9,200 bases of DNA from a candidate division TA06 bacterium SM23_40 (GCA_001303705.1 LJUI01000099.1:1-9200); one strand, 5' to 3'; shown: positions 1 to 7,020, counted from the first letter of the stretch. Numbers and translations are program-made. The notes: generated by a model from the sequence alone, not told the origin.

Positions 1-72
1 AGCGGAGGCGGCGGGTTCGGAGGGTTCGGCGGAGGGGCGAGCGGCGGAGGGGGCGCAACCGGGGGCTGGTAG
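1..72 (+). CDS. C-terminal Gly-rich tail of a probable TPM-domain (YgcG-like) membrane protein, partial
   Basis: The first 24 codons are an open frame ending at TAG (70-72). They read as Ser, Gly and Phe-rich sequence with GGFGGFGGG-like runs and a terminal GGW. Proteins of the TPM (YgcG / DUF477) family typically end in such a glycine-phenylalanine tail after a transmembrane helix, and they are commonly encoded next to lemA. The next gene here is lemA, which supports the assignment. Only the low-complexity tail is visible, so the catalytic or binding domain cannot be checked; another Gly-rich membrane protein is possible. The gap to lemA is 48 bp on the same strand, so co-transcription is likely. 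Confidence 0.6.
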   Translation, partial: SGGGGFGGFGGGASGGGGATGGW

Positions 73-109
73 CGGCGCAACGCCGAATGCCCCGGTAATA
101 ACACGACAT

Positions 110-115
110 GGAGGT
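110..115 (+). promoter_or_regulatory. Ribosome binding site of lemA
   Basis: GGAGGT lies 5 nt upstream of the ATG at 121. It is a strong match to the anti-Shine-Dalgarno sequence and fixes the lemA start. An ATG at 108 overlaps this site but is out of frame. Confidence 0.75.
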
Positions 116-120
116 CCAGT

Positions 121-687
121 ATGGCGAAAGGCGTTGTTGTAGTCATTCTGTTGATCGCGATCGTCCTCGTGGGCATCAGCTGGTACATCTCCGGGCTCAA
201 CAGGGTGGTCAGGCTCGACGAGGATGTGAGTGCGGCCTGGGCCCAGGTGGAGAATCAGCTCCAGCGCCGGAATGATCTGGTTCCCAATCTGGTTAACACC
301 GTTAAGGGGTACGCGGCACACGAAGAGGAGCTGTTCACTGAGGTGACGCGGCTCAGGAGTCAGTGGGCGCAGGCGGCGACCAGGGGGGAGCGCATTGAAG
401 CTGCGCAGGGTCTGGGAGGTGTGATCTCGAGGCTGCTCCTCGTGGCCGAGAACTATCCTGAACTGAAGGCGAACCAGAATTTCCTTACGCTGCAGGCCCA
501 GTTGGAGGGGACCGAGAACCGGATTGCCACAGAGCGTATGCGCTACAACCAGGCGGTGCGCACGTTCAATGCCTACATTCGTACGGTCTGGGGCAGTTTC
601 TTCGCGGCGCGCCGCGGCCTGACCGAGCCGGCTCCTTATTTCGAGGCCGAAGAGGGGGCAACAGCGGTGCCGAGGGTCGAATTCTAG
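121..687 (+). CDS. lemA: LemA family protein
   Basis: This 188-residue protein has one N-terminal transmembrane helix (about residues 4-25) followed by a helical domain. The domain carries the LemA signature: AWAQVENQLQRRNDLVPNLV (about 40-59), then TVKGYAAHEEE (about 60-70). A second conserved block, LEGTENRIATERMRYNQAV (about 128-146), and a YFEAEEGA..P.VEF ending follow. Length and layout are normal for LemA. Family members are membrane-anchored with a four-helix-type domain; their molecular role is poorly defined. The family is often paired with a TPM-domain protein, and the residue upstream fits that partner, although here the TPM-like gene precedes lemA rather than following it. The ATG is chosen for its strong GGAGGT site. 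The downstream methyltransferase begins 24 bp after the stop. Confidence 0.93.
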   Translation: MAKGVVVVILLIAIVLVGISWYISGLNRVVRLDEDVSAAWAQVENQLQRRNDLVPNLVNTVKGYAAHEEELFTEVTRLRSQWAQAATRGERIEAAQGLGGVISRLLLVAENYPELKANQNFLTLQAQLEGTENRIATERMRYNQAVRTFNAYIRTVWGSFFAARRGLTEPAPYFEAEEGATAVPRVEF

Positions 688-711
688 GTCAGTTTCGTTG
701 AATAGGCCAGG

Positions 712-3597
712 ATGAGGGGCGTGCGCCCGATCGAGCACATGGACGATCCTCTTCTCAGGACAGTGGTCGAGGAGATCCTTCCGCCGGTACTCCGCGCCCG
801 GCTCTCGAGGGAGGGTGGCGGTTCTGTCGACTGTATGTACACCGCAGCACTAGCAGACGTCTACCGTCTGCTTTTTGCTATTCTCGCGAGCTCGCGGTTG
901 CCACGTACCGCTGTTGTGGACCTGCTCCCCGGCGGGATCGACCGATGGGATCCGGGATCGATCTCAGGCCCTGTGGGCCGCGTCGCCGGGAGCCGCACAG
1001 GCCGGGTCTCCTCGAGAGCAACCTGCAAGGATGAGAATGCCGACTCGGGTGGCGAGCCGGAGGTCGGCCGCGGAGGACCCGAGGCGGATACGGCCATCCA
1101 GACGCTCCTGCAGGCGGTTGCCCTCCATCTATCGGCGCCGAGTGAGTTCGCGGGCGCGCCGCCGTGGGGACGCCTGCACGAACGCCTGCGGGAGTGGGAA
1201 GTGCGGATGGTGGAGCCGCAGCATGGAGGGCCGGACACAGCCGCTCGTTCCCGCACCCGGGCTCGAGTTCCGGTCATACCCGGGATCGAGATCGTCCGTC
1301 AGTCGAGGCGGCGGCATCGAGATGGGTGCTACTCTACGCCTGCGCCGGTCGTGCGGTGGATAGTCGAACAGACGGTTGGGCCGGCGTTTGATGAGAGAAG
1401 AGATGCGTTCTTGCGGTTGATTCAGAGGCGCGATCGAGCCGGCGCGCGCCGGCCGAGAGTCCACGGACGTGCCAAGAGTCAGGTTCCCGAGCGAGAGGCG
1501 CGGCGCCTGGAGGATGCAGGCATCCGCGTCCTCTTCTCCCTATCCATCTGCGATCCGGCGATGGGCGATGGTCGCTTTCTCGTGGAGGCATCACGCTACC
1601 TGGCGGATCGGATCGTCGGGCTCATCGTGCAGTGTGAAGACCAGCGGATGGAGGAGGCTGTGCGTCAACTCTGGTCGCGCCACACAGGGGATGCGGCTCC
1701 CTGGAGTCAGGGGTGGCGTGAGGAGCGAAGGTGCGCCGTGCCCGATCTCAGACACATGGTGCGGCATCTGGTCATCGAGCGATGTCTCTTCGGCATCGAC
1801 ATCGATCCTGCGGCAGTGACGCTCGCCGAACGGGCGCTCTGGCTTGAGACGATGTCCGGGGGACCACCTCTGCCGATCGTGGGACCACACCTGTGCTGCG
1901 GCGATGCGCTGCTGGGGGCGCGCCTGAGCAGGGGAGAGCTTGCCCGGGAGCAGGGGAAGGCTCGGGATGCGTTGCGTCGATCGGCCCTCGATGGAGCGGT
2001 CGCCCGATGCATCGGTCAGGACGTACGGGACCGGTCCATTGATACGTCCTTCTTCCATTGGGAGCTCGAGTTCCCCGAAGTCTTCGGTCCAGCGGCACCC
2101 GAGGGAGGTTTCCCCTGGACAGGTGCTGTGGGGTTCGATTGCGTGGTGGGGAATCCACCGTTCGAGTCGTGTGATACCCTGGCGAGGGCTCGGCCGGAGC
2201 TGGCAAGGGCATACAAGCGGCTCTACCCGGAAGTCGTCTCGCCGGGGAGCAAGCCAGATATCTATTTCTTCTTTCTCGCCCGGGCCATGGAGGCGGTCCG
2301 TCCCGGAGGTCTCATCGGATTGGTGATGCCGAACCGCGTTCTCGCAGCGGATGCGGCCGGCAGACTCAGGAGGGCGATTCTGTCCAATCGGATTGTGGCG
2401 GTGCGGGGTCTCGACGCCAGGCACACCTTCCCTGATGCAGATGTCCCGCCGATCGCTCTCGTGCTCCGTCGGGGACCCCCAGGCGACAATGCCGAATATG
2501 TAACGATTACAGACTGTGGCGGTGCGGCAGTCTGCATGTCTGAAGGGCGCCCCCGTGCTGCATCATCAGAGGACGCGACCCGCATTCCGCAGCGGATAGC
2601 GGCAGAACTCGGCCTCGTCGTGACCGGACTCGATGAGGTTGGCCTGCAATTGGTGACGCGGGTGCGGGAGGGGAGAAGCGGATTCGGCCGCGCCGGAGAG
2701 ATCATGCGCGTCAGAGAAGGGCTGCGCGGCGAGATCTTAAATCACGAGGCGTACGTAGAACTTCCGGCTTCGCGCCGAAACGACTATCTTCCCCTGTTTC
2801 GAGGCTCGCAGATCGACCGATATATCTACCACGGGCCGTCGGGATACTACCGGTGGCCCCGCGAATCCAGGGTCCATGCGGACCAACCGGGTCGGGCAAC
2901 AAACAGGACCCGGCAGCTGGAGCCGAAGGTGGCGATTGCCGAGCTTGGCGAGCGCATCGAGTGCTGCCGGGCGGACGATGTCGCCTATGGCGGAGTCTAC
3001 TTCGTGGCCGTCTCTGATCTCGCTGGACCCATGGGCCTCGACCTCGTCTGCGCTCTCCTCAACTCGGCGCTCATGTCCGCGCTGTACCGGATGCTCTACG
3101 GCGCGACCGCGTGGCATGGGTCGCTCAAATTCCGCTCGCGCTCATTGGAACGCCTCCCGGTCCCCCGGCTCGCGAGTGATACCAGCGTTCCTCCACCACG
3201 GGAAGTGGCGGCGCTCAGGGACCTGGCCCGGCACAGTGCGGAGCACAACGATTCGAGCTCATTGTTGAAACTCCGCGGGGAGGTGGCACGCCGCCCGGGA
3301 TCCCTGATCGTTCTGCTCGATGACCTCGGGAGACAGATGAGGGAGTTGGGTGAGAGAGTCCGAACAGAGGCGCAGGAAACCGGCCGGAGAGCGGGCCGCC
3401 GGCGGAGGGACGCCAGGGGGAGCCGGGACACCAACAGAATACCCACCGATGGAGGGCTCCGCCAAGTCGCTGCACAAATGAAAAACCTCGACAAAACCAT
3501 CGACCAGCTCATCTACGCCTGGTACGGCCTCTCTCCCCGCGAAGTCCACCTCGTCGCCCACACAATCCGGGGACGAACAATCCGGGGACGTTGGTAG
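712..3597 (+). CDS. Eco57I-like (Type IIG-class) N6-adenine DNA methyltransferase without a recognisable nuclease domain
   Basis: This 961-residue class I SAM-dependent adenine methyltransferase should transfer a methyl group to adenine N6 in a specific DNA site. Visible parts, in order: a short helical segment AALADVYRLLFAILASSRLP (45-64), as found just before the methylase in Eco57I-type enzymes; motif X as GCYSTP (205-210, usually Y-Y-T-P); motif I DPAMGDG (281-287); FGIDIDP (360-366); FFHWELEFPEVF (447-458); catalytic motif IV NPPF (481-484); YFFFLARAMEAVRPGG (518-533); TaqI-like specificity region with LPLFRGSQIDRY (693-704) and AWHGSLKFRSRSLERLPVP (from about 800); a charged, coiled-coil-prone stretch (about 830-910); and a LDKTIDQLIYAWYGLSPREV tail. 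Type IIG enzymes usually carry a PD-(D/E)XK nuclease before the methylase. Here only about 45 residues precede the helical segment and I see no such motif, so it is probably methylation-only. Residues 66-200 look poorly conserved. The Shine-Dalgarno is weak (AGG at 704-706). The last codons and stop lie in an intergenic repeat. Confidence 0.88.
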   Translation: MRGVRPIEHMDDPLLRTVVEEILPPVLRARLSREGGGSVDCMYTAALADVYRLLFAILASSRLPRTAVVDLLPGGIDRWDPGSISGPVGRVAGSRTGRVSSRATCKDENADSGGEPEVGRGGPEADTAIQTLLQAVALHLSAPSEFAGAPPWGRLHERLREWEVRMVEPQHGGPDTAARSRTRARVPVIPGIEIVRQSRRRHRDGCYSTPAPVVRWIVEQTVGPAFDERRDAFLRLIQRRDRAGARRPRVHGRAKSQVPEREARRLEDAGIRVLFSLSICDPAMGDGRFLVEASRYLADRIVGLIVQCEDQRMEEAVRQLWSRHTGDAAPWSQGWREERRCAVPDLRHMVRHLVIERCLFGIDIDPAAVTLAERALWLETMSGGPPLPIVGPHLCCGDALLGARLSRGELAREQGKARDALRRSALDGAVARCIGQDVRDRSIDTSFFHWELEFPEVFGPAAPEGGFPWTGAVGFDCVVGNPPFESCDTLARARPELARAYKRLYPEVVSPGSKPDIYFFFLARAMEAVRPGGLIGLVMPNRVLAADAAGRLRRAILSNRIVAVRGLDARHTFPDADVPPIALVLRRGPPGDNAEYVTITDCGGAAVCMSEGRPRAASSEDATRIPQRIAAELGLVVTGLDEVGLQLVTRVREGRSGFGRAGEIMRVREGLRGEILNHEAYVELPASRRNDYLPLFRGSQIDRYIYHGPSGYYRWPRESRVHADQPGRATNRTRQLEPKVAIAELGERIECCRADDVAYGGVYFVAVSDLAGPMGLDLVCALLNSALMSALYRMLYGATAWHGSLKFRSRSLERLPVPRLASDTSVPPPREVAALRDLARHSAEHNDSSSLLKLRGEVARRPGSLIVLLDDLGRQMRELGERVRTEAQETGRRAGRRRRDARGSRDTNRIPTDGGLRQVAAQMKNLDKTIDQLIYAWYGLSPREVHLVAHTIRGRTIRGRW
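3562..3590 (+). repeat. In-frame 15-bp duplication at the 3' end of the methyltransferase gene
   Basis: ACAATCCGGGGACG occurs at 3562-3575 and again at 3577-3590, a 15-bp period. In frame it encodes TIRGR twice, just before the final Trp and the stop. The second copy runs directly into the GGGGACGT head of the interspersed repeat at 3584. Confidence 0.85.
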
Positions 3598-3690
3598 GTT
3601 CTGTAGGTTGCTCCCTGAGCATAGCCGTGGGACGTACGTAGGTTTTGAAGGCTATTGGCTGGGGACGTACCTGGGTTTCGAAGGTTATTG
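3584..3690 (+). repeat. Interspersed GGGGACGT repeat, three copies in plus orientation
   Basis: Three related units read in the same direction: 3584-3610, 3628-3658 and 3661-3690. Each starts with (G)GGGACGT, continues with a G/T-rich GTAGGTT-like core and ends in GAAGG-TAT-like sequence; the first copy is degenerate there (CTGTAGGTTG). The first copy overlaps the 3' end of the methyltransferase gene. Reverse complements of this unit make up the array that follows and the cluster near 5034-5127. The pattern resembles REP/BIME-type palindromic or mosaic elements, but I see no transposase in the window, so family membership is inference. Confidence 0.75.
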
Positions 3691-3744
3691 AAGTGCGAGC
3701 GCCGGGAGTCGCCTGAGCTTCGATGGGAAGTACACCCTCTCAAC

Positions 3745-3971
3745 GGGAGAGGGGTCGATGACCTTCTGAACCTGGTAGCGTGCCTTGTGGATGTGCTACA
3801 TCTTCCCGATTGAAGAGAGGTCGATAACCTTCTGAGCCTGCTGACGTCCCCGTGAGGCGATTGCCACCGTCGAAGAGAGGTCGATAACCTTCTGAGCCCA
3901 GGACGTTCCCCTGAGGCGATTGCCACCGTTGAAGAGAGGTCGATAACCTTCTGAGCCTGCTGACGTCCCTG
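3745..3971 (-). repeat. Tandem array of the same repeat in minus orientation, about 60-bp period
   Basis: GAAGAGAGGTCGATAACC begins at 3812, 3872 and 3931, so the period is 60 then 59 bp. Each copy continues with TTCTGAGCC and a (G)ACGTCCC or ACGTTCCC segment. Between copies, GTGAGGCGATTGCCACCGT or its close variant recurs. A degenerate copy precedes them at about 3745-3784 (GGGGTCGATGACC then TTCTGAACC). The last copy is cut short near 3971, after which the sequence diverges into the lipoprotein gene's 3' end. The core is the reverse complement of the plus-oriented units at 3584-3690, so the two groups face each other in this 397-bp convergent intergenic region. No credible gene lies here; open frames across it merely translate the repeat. 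Confidence 0.85.
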
Positions 3972-3994
3972 CAACAGGCGTCTCTGCAACGGGA

Positions 3995-4801
3995 TCAGTC
4001 GGCAGGTTCGCCATCTCCCGGGGCCAGGTTGACGGTCATCCAGAGTTCGAGGCGCTCAGGCCGTCCGCGCCCTTCTGGCGGACCTTGACCGCCCGGCACG
4101 CCTCCCCCACGCCTTCTCCCGCCATCACCACCTGGAGGCAAACCTCCTCTGAACCCCTCTTGTTCCACCATCTCCTCTAACCGAGACGTTTCGAATCCGA
4201 GCCCGATCGATGCACCAGGCTCAGCTCCGATGGCATAGGCGTAGTCTTCGCCGGGGGATAGCGGAACTCGAAGCTCATAGATGAACCGTCCCGCCGACAT
4301 GGCAGATCCGGCCTTGATGCCCCCCGTCACGGAGAGTAGTCTTCTCACCTGTTCGCCTTCTTCGGGACCCAGAATCTCCAGTTCGTTCCCCAGGAAATAG
4401 GCGAGATCCCTTTCGAGCGCTTCCTGATCCTGTAGAGCCTGCCTGAGCTTCATGGGGTCATGCATTCCCAAGGGAAAACGTATTCCGAGCGTCTTGGTCT
4501 TGCCACCCTCTGGATCAAACCATACCGTGAAGCCGAGGCCTATGATCTGGGCGAGAACTCGGCGGTCTGTGGTGCCCAGGCAGATATACATGAACGTCTC
4601 GTCGTTCTGGAGGCCGATCCCCAGGTCAGCGTCTTCGACATAGACCATCGTCTCCTGCCATTCGGAGTCGATCCCGTCGATGGCGATCTTGCGGTCGCAC
4701 CATGTGCTGGTCATTTCAAGATTGCTGCATCCAACGAGTGAGGCGAGAGAGAGGAGGATAACGCCTGGACTGAAGAAGACTTTGAATCGGTCTGGGTTCA
4801 T
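3995..4801 (-). CDS. Predicted lipoprotein, possible CBM9/DOMON-like beta domain, function unknown
   Basis: This is a 268-residue protein on the minus strand. A signal peptide (basic start, hydrophobic residues about 12-23) ends in the lipobox L-V-G-C with Cys25 as the lipidated residue. Ser follows at +2, which by the E. coli rule would favour the outer membrane. After a short spacer comes IAIDGIDSEWQ (about 39-49), an IDG...EW pattern seen at the start of family 9 carbohydrate-binding and related DOMON-like beta domains. It is followed by NDETFMYICLGTTDRR, VWFDPEGGKTKTLGIRFPLG, which also fits such domains. Residues about 218-250 form a Gly/Pro/Arg-rich linker-like stretch before a final beta-like LELWMTVNLAPG. 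The assignment rests on motif resemblance only; ligand and role are unknown. The gene stands alone, convergent with the methyltransferase and divergent from rho, with repeats on both sides. Confidence 0.8.
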   Translation of the reverse strand: MNPDRFKVFFSPGVILLSLASLVGCSNLEMTSTWCDRKIAIDGIDSEWQETMVYVEDADLGIGLQNDETFMYICLGTTDRRVLAQIIGLGFTVWFDPEGGKTKTLGIRFPLGMHDPMKLRQALQDQEALERDLAYFLGNELEILGPEEGEQVRRLLSVTGGIKAGSAMSAGRFIYELRVPLSPGEDYAYAIGAEPGASIGLGFETSRLEEMVEQEGFRGGLPPGGDGGRRRGGGVPGGQGPPEGRGRPERLELWMTVNLAPGDGEPAD

Positions 4802-4808
4802 AGTTTCA

Positions 4809-4816
4809 CCCTCCTT
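4809..4816 (-). promoter_or_regulatory. Ribosome binding site of the lipoprotein gene
   Basis: On the minus strand AAGGAGGG lies 7 nt before the ATG at 4801. This strong site supports the chosen start, which also gives a complete signal peptide. Confidence 0.8.
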
Positions 4817-4867
4817 CGATCCGGCCGTGAGCTACGCGAGAAACAGGGCACGAGTGGCTCTATCCGG

Positions 4868-4897
4868 CATATACGAGCCGGGAACCTTTCAGGGCAA
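4868..4897 (-). promoter_or_regulatory. Possible sigma-70-type promoter for the lipoprotein gene
   Basis: On the minus strand TTGCCC (4892-4897) and TATATG (4868-4873) are separated by 18 bp, each matching four of six consensus positions. The spacing and position, about 65 bp upstream of the start codon, are reasonable. The match is modest and may be chance. Confidence 0.35.
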
Positions 4898-4977
4898 GCC
4901 GATGGTTCTATAGTTCGGAACCCCGATGGTCAGGAAAACTTGCGTCCCTCGTGAGGGCCTTTCACTTTGAGAGCGGC

Positions 4978-5127
4978 CGATAACCTGCTGATCCCACTGA
5001 ACCCTCTCTGAGCGTTCTTCCTCTCCAAGAGGGCGATAACCTTCTGAACCTACCAACGTCCCCGAACTCCATAGCTTTAGAGACCTAGGTACGTCCCCGT
5101 AACCTTCTGAACCTACCAACGTCCCCG
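4978..5127 (-). repeat. Second cluster of the GGGGACGT repeat, upstream of rho
   Basis: An identical 28-bp segment (TAACCTTCTGAACCTACC plus AACGTCCCCG) occurs at 5037-5064 and 5100-5127, 63 bp apart. Between them, 5083-5099 holds a partial variant containing the palindrome ACCTAGGT followed by ACGTCCCC. A more degenerate copy starts at 4978 (CCGATAACC then TGCTGATCC). All read in the minus orientation, like the array at 3745-3971. The rightmost copy ends 12 bp before the -35 box of the predicted rho promoter. Confidence 0.82.
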
Positions 5128-5139
5128 TGACTTTTTCAC

Positions 5140-5168
5140 TTGACTTTGAAGAGGGGGGTGGGTATATT
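5140..5168 (+). promoter_or_regulatory. Predicted sigma-70-type promoter for rho
   Basis: TTGACT (5140-5145) and TATATT (5163-5168) are separated by the ideal 17 bp and each match five of six consensus bases. The expected transcription start is near 5175, which leaves a leader of about 400 nt before rho. An open frame using the TTG at 5140 overlaps the -35 box and is not considered a gene. Confidence 0.7.
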
Positions 5169-5174
5169 GGGAAT

Positions 5175-5582
5175 GACTCAAGCCGGGTGGAGTCTACTTC
5201 GGGGGCGTGAGGCTGAGCTTACATCAGATGTATCCATCATCTCTAGAGACTCCACACATACCGGGAGACGCCCCAAATCTGAGGAGATCATATCCCAGAT
5301 CCAAGCCGGGAATGCCCCGGAACTTCTTCCCGCTACGCGCAAAGGCGCATCTGAAGTCGTTGGCCGTGTCACCCTATTGCGGTGACAGCCCGGGTCCTCT
5401 TGTGAGGCTCGAGGGACTGGGGGTCGAGACGGTTGAGGGAGAGGGGAGGACGCCGTAGCTGAGAGCCGACGTTCAGATAGTACCGTTATCTCACATACGT
5501 GACTTCCCGTTTCCATTGAAACGGGGAATCTCTCCATGATCACTCGGACGCGTTCACAGCGTCTAGCCCAACCGAAAAGCAT
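5175..5582 (+). promoter_or_regulatory. Long structured 5' leader of rho
   Basis: No convincing gene fills the region between the promoter and the rho start. It contains several possible RNA hairpins: CCGGG/CCCGG at 5306-5320, GCGC/GCGC at 5337-5348, TGTCACC/GGTGACA at 5367-5387, CCTC/GAGG at 5396-5407, and a 10-bp stem (one G-U pair) with a CATT loop at 5504-5527. Bases 5241-5340 are richer in C than G (36 versus 22 by my count), as seen in Rho-utilisation regions. In E. coli, rho is autoregulated by Rho-dependent attenuation in its leader, so a similar role is plausible here. That role is inference. Confidence 0.45.
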
Positions 5583-6914
5583 ATGGCACAGAAAGCAGAA
5601 GGGACAGCGTCCTCAGGGAATGCCGGTCCAGAGACGGCGGTTGAGCGCGCCAGCGGGTCGCCTCTAGACATCGTCTCTCTGAAGACGAAGACGATCTCGG
5701 ATCTCTACGAAATCGCCCGCGATCTCGGGATACCCGGGCGCACCGGGATGCGTAAGCAGGAGCTGATCTTCAGTATCCTCGAGGCCCAGACCCAGAAGAA
5801 CGGTCTTATCTTCGGGGAAGGGGTACTCGATGTACTCCCGGAAGGGTACGGCTTCCTCCGTTCCCCTGATTACAACTATCTGCCTGGCCCCGACGACATC
5901 TACGTCTCGCCGTCGCAGATAAAACGCTTTGCGCTCTGCACCGGGGACACCGTCTCGGGACAGATCCGGCCCCCCAAGGAGAGCGAACGCTATTTCGCCT
6001 TGCTCCGGGTTGAGGCGGTCAATCACGAGAATCCAGAACTGACCAAGGAACGGATTCTCTTCGACAACTTGACGCCCTTCTATCCCCGGGAGCGGATCAA
6101 GCTCGAGGTGGAGGCCGACGGAGATCTGTCGATGAGGATCGTCGATCTCCTCGCTCCGATCGGGAAGGGGCAGCGAGGGCTCATCGTCTCGCCGCCCAGG
6201 GCGGGGAAGACCGTCCTGCTGCAGAAAATCGCAAACTCGATCACCGCCAATCAGCCCGAGGCAGTCCTCATCGTCCTCCTCATCGACGAGCGTCCCGAGG
6301 AAGTTACGGACATGGAACGTTCGGTGAAGGGTGAGGTGATAAGTTCGACCTTCGACGAGCCGGCCGAACGCCATGTCCAGGTGGCGGATATCGTGTTGGA
6401 GAAAGCGAGACGCCTTGTCGAGCACAAGCGGGACGTTGTGATCCTTCTTGACAGCATTACGCGCCTGGCGCGGGCACACAACGTGGTTGTGCCGCACAGC
6501 GGCAAAACGCTGTCCGGTGGTGTCGATTCCAACGCTCTCCACCGTCCGAAACGATTCTTCGGGGCGGCGCGCAACGTCGAGGAGGGCGGGAGTTTCACCA
6601 TTATTGCCACCGCCCTCATCGAGACCGGCAGCCGGATGGATGAGGTCATTTTCGAGGAGTTCAAGGGCACGGGCAACATGGAACTGGTGTTGGATCGTCG
6701 GCTGTCCGACCGGAGGGTCTTTCCCGCGATAGACATCAACAAGTCGGGGACGCGCAAGGAAGAGCTGCTCCAGACCGAGGAAGATCTGAATCGGATCTGG
6801 ATTCTGCGCAAGGTCTTGAGCGAGATGAATCCCACAGAAGCGATGGAGTTCCTGGTCGATAGAATGAGGGGGACTAAGAACAACAAGCACTTTCTTGAAT
6901 CAATGAGTGAATAG
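5583..6914 (+). CDS. rho: Transcription termination factor Rho
   Basis: This is a complete 443-residue Rho, the hexameric RNA-dependent ATPase/helicase that ends transcription. The first 28 or so residues are a low-complexity extension. The Rho_N helical domain follows (about 30-70: [20 protein letters not shown]), then the cold-shock-like RNA-binding domain (about 75-150: [33 protein letters not shown]). The ATPase core has Walker A PPRAGKT (204-210, Lys209), [10 protein letters not shown] (235-244), Walker [15 protein letters not shown] with Asp290, the Q-loop region [22 protein letters not shown] (split around 309-330) and the R-loop area [24 protein letters not shown]. All catalytic motifs look intact. 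No good Shine-Dalgarno precedes the ATG (CCGAAAAGCAT), which may mean weak or structured initiation. It is transcribed away from the lipoprotein gene, and rpmE follows. Confidence 0.98.
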   Translation: MAQKAEGTASSGNAGPETAVERASGSPLDIVSLKTKTISDLYEIARDLGIPGRTGMRKQELIFSILEAQTQKNGLIFGEGVLDVLPEGYGFLRSPDYNYLPGPDDIYVSPSQIKRFALCTGDTVSGQIRPPKESERYFALLRVEAVNHENPELTKERILFDNLTPFYPRERIKLEVEADGDLSMRIVDLLAPIGKGQRGLIVSPPRAGKTVLLQKIANSITANQPEAVLIVLLIDERPEEVTDMERSVKGEVISSTFDEPAERHVQVADIVLEKARRLVEHKRDVVILLDSITRLARAHNVVVPHSGKTLSGGVDSNALHRPKRFFGAARNVEEGGSFTIIATALIETGSRMDEVIFEEFKGTGNMELVLDRRLSDRRVFPAIDINKSGTRKEELLQTEEDLNRIWILRKVLSEMNPTEAMEFLVDRMRGTKNNKHFLESMSE

Positions 6915-6936
6915 ACATCGATAGCTCATTCGGATG

Positions 6937-6989
6937 GAAGCCTTGCGCTCGGTCAGGCGCACTGCCCGCAGGCCGGGAGGAAAGGCTTC
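6937..6989 (+). promoter_or_regulatory. Possible structured RNA (three-way junction) in the rpmE leader
   Basis: GAAGCCTT (6937-6944) is perfectly complementary to AAGGCTTC (6982-6989). Inside it sit two further short stems, GCGC/GCGC (6945-6948 with 6957-6960) and CCCG/CGGG (6965-6968 with 6974-6977), giving a compact three-way junction. It ends 31 nt before the rpmE start. Leader motifs that precede rpmE and are thought to bind L31 are known in several phyla; this could be an unrelated counterpart. No T-tract follows, so it is not an intrinsic terminator. Confidence 0.45.
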
Positions 6990-7020
6990 GTGGTATTGCG
7001 GAAGGGAGACGCGATAGGAA

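Noticed and set aside
1591-2424. 277-codon minus-strand open frame inside the methyltransferase gene
   Set aside because: It lies opposite motifs I to IV of the methyltransferase and shows no domain signature.
3745-3990. Possible CRISPR array, from regularly spaced repeats
   Set aside because: The period is about 60 bp but the segments between the cores are also nearly identical, and there are no cas genes. It is a tandem repeat.
3513-4014. Minus-strand open frames of 158 and 72 codons across the repeats
   Set aside because: Their proteins are only the translated repeat unit (recurring QKVIDLSS or GSEGY segments) with no ribosome binding site or known domain.
4946-4957. CCCTCGTGAGGG as a possible terminator hairpin
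   Set aside because: The perfect stem would leave a 2-nt loop and no T-tract follows; it is too weak to call.
4889-5119. Minus-strand 76-codon open frame with a repeated VGSEGY segment
   Set aside because: The repeated peptide is the translation of the interspersed DNA repeat; no other coding evidence.
5140-5458. Open frames of 81 and 83 codons between the repeats and rho
   Set aside because: One would start at a TTG inside the -35 box; neither has a good ribosome binding site or a recognisable motif. Leader RNA is the better reading.
5664-6890. 408-codon minus-strand open frame inside rho
   Set aside because: It is antisense to a complete, motif-intact Rho; it reflects high GC codon use rather than a gene.
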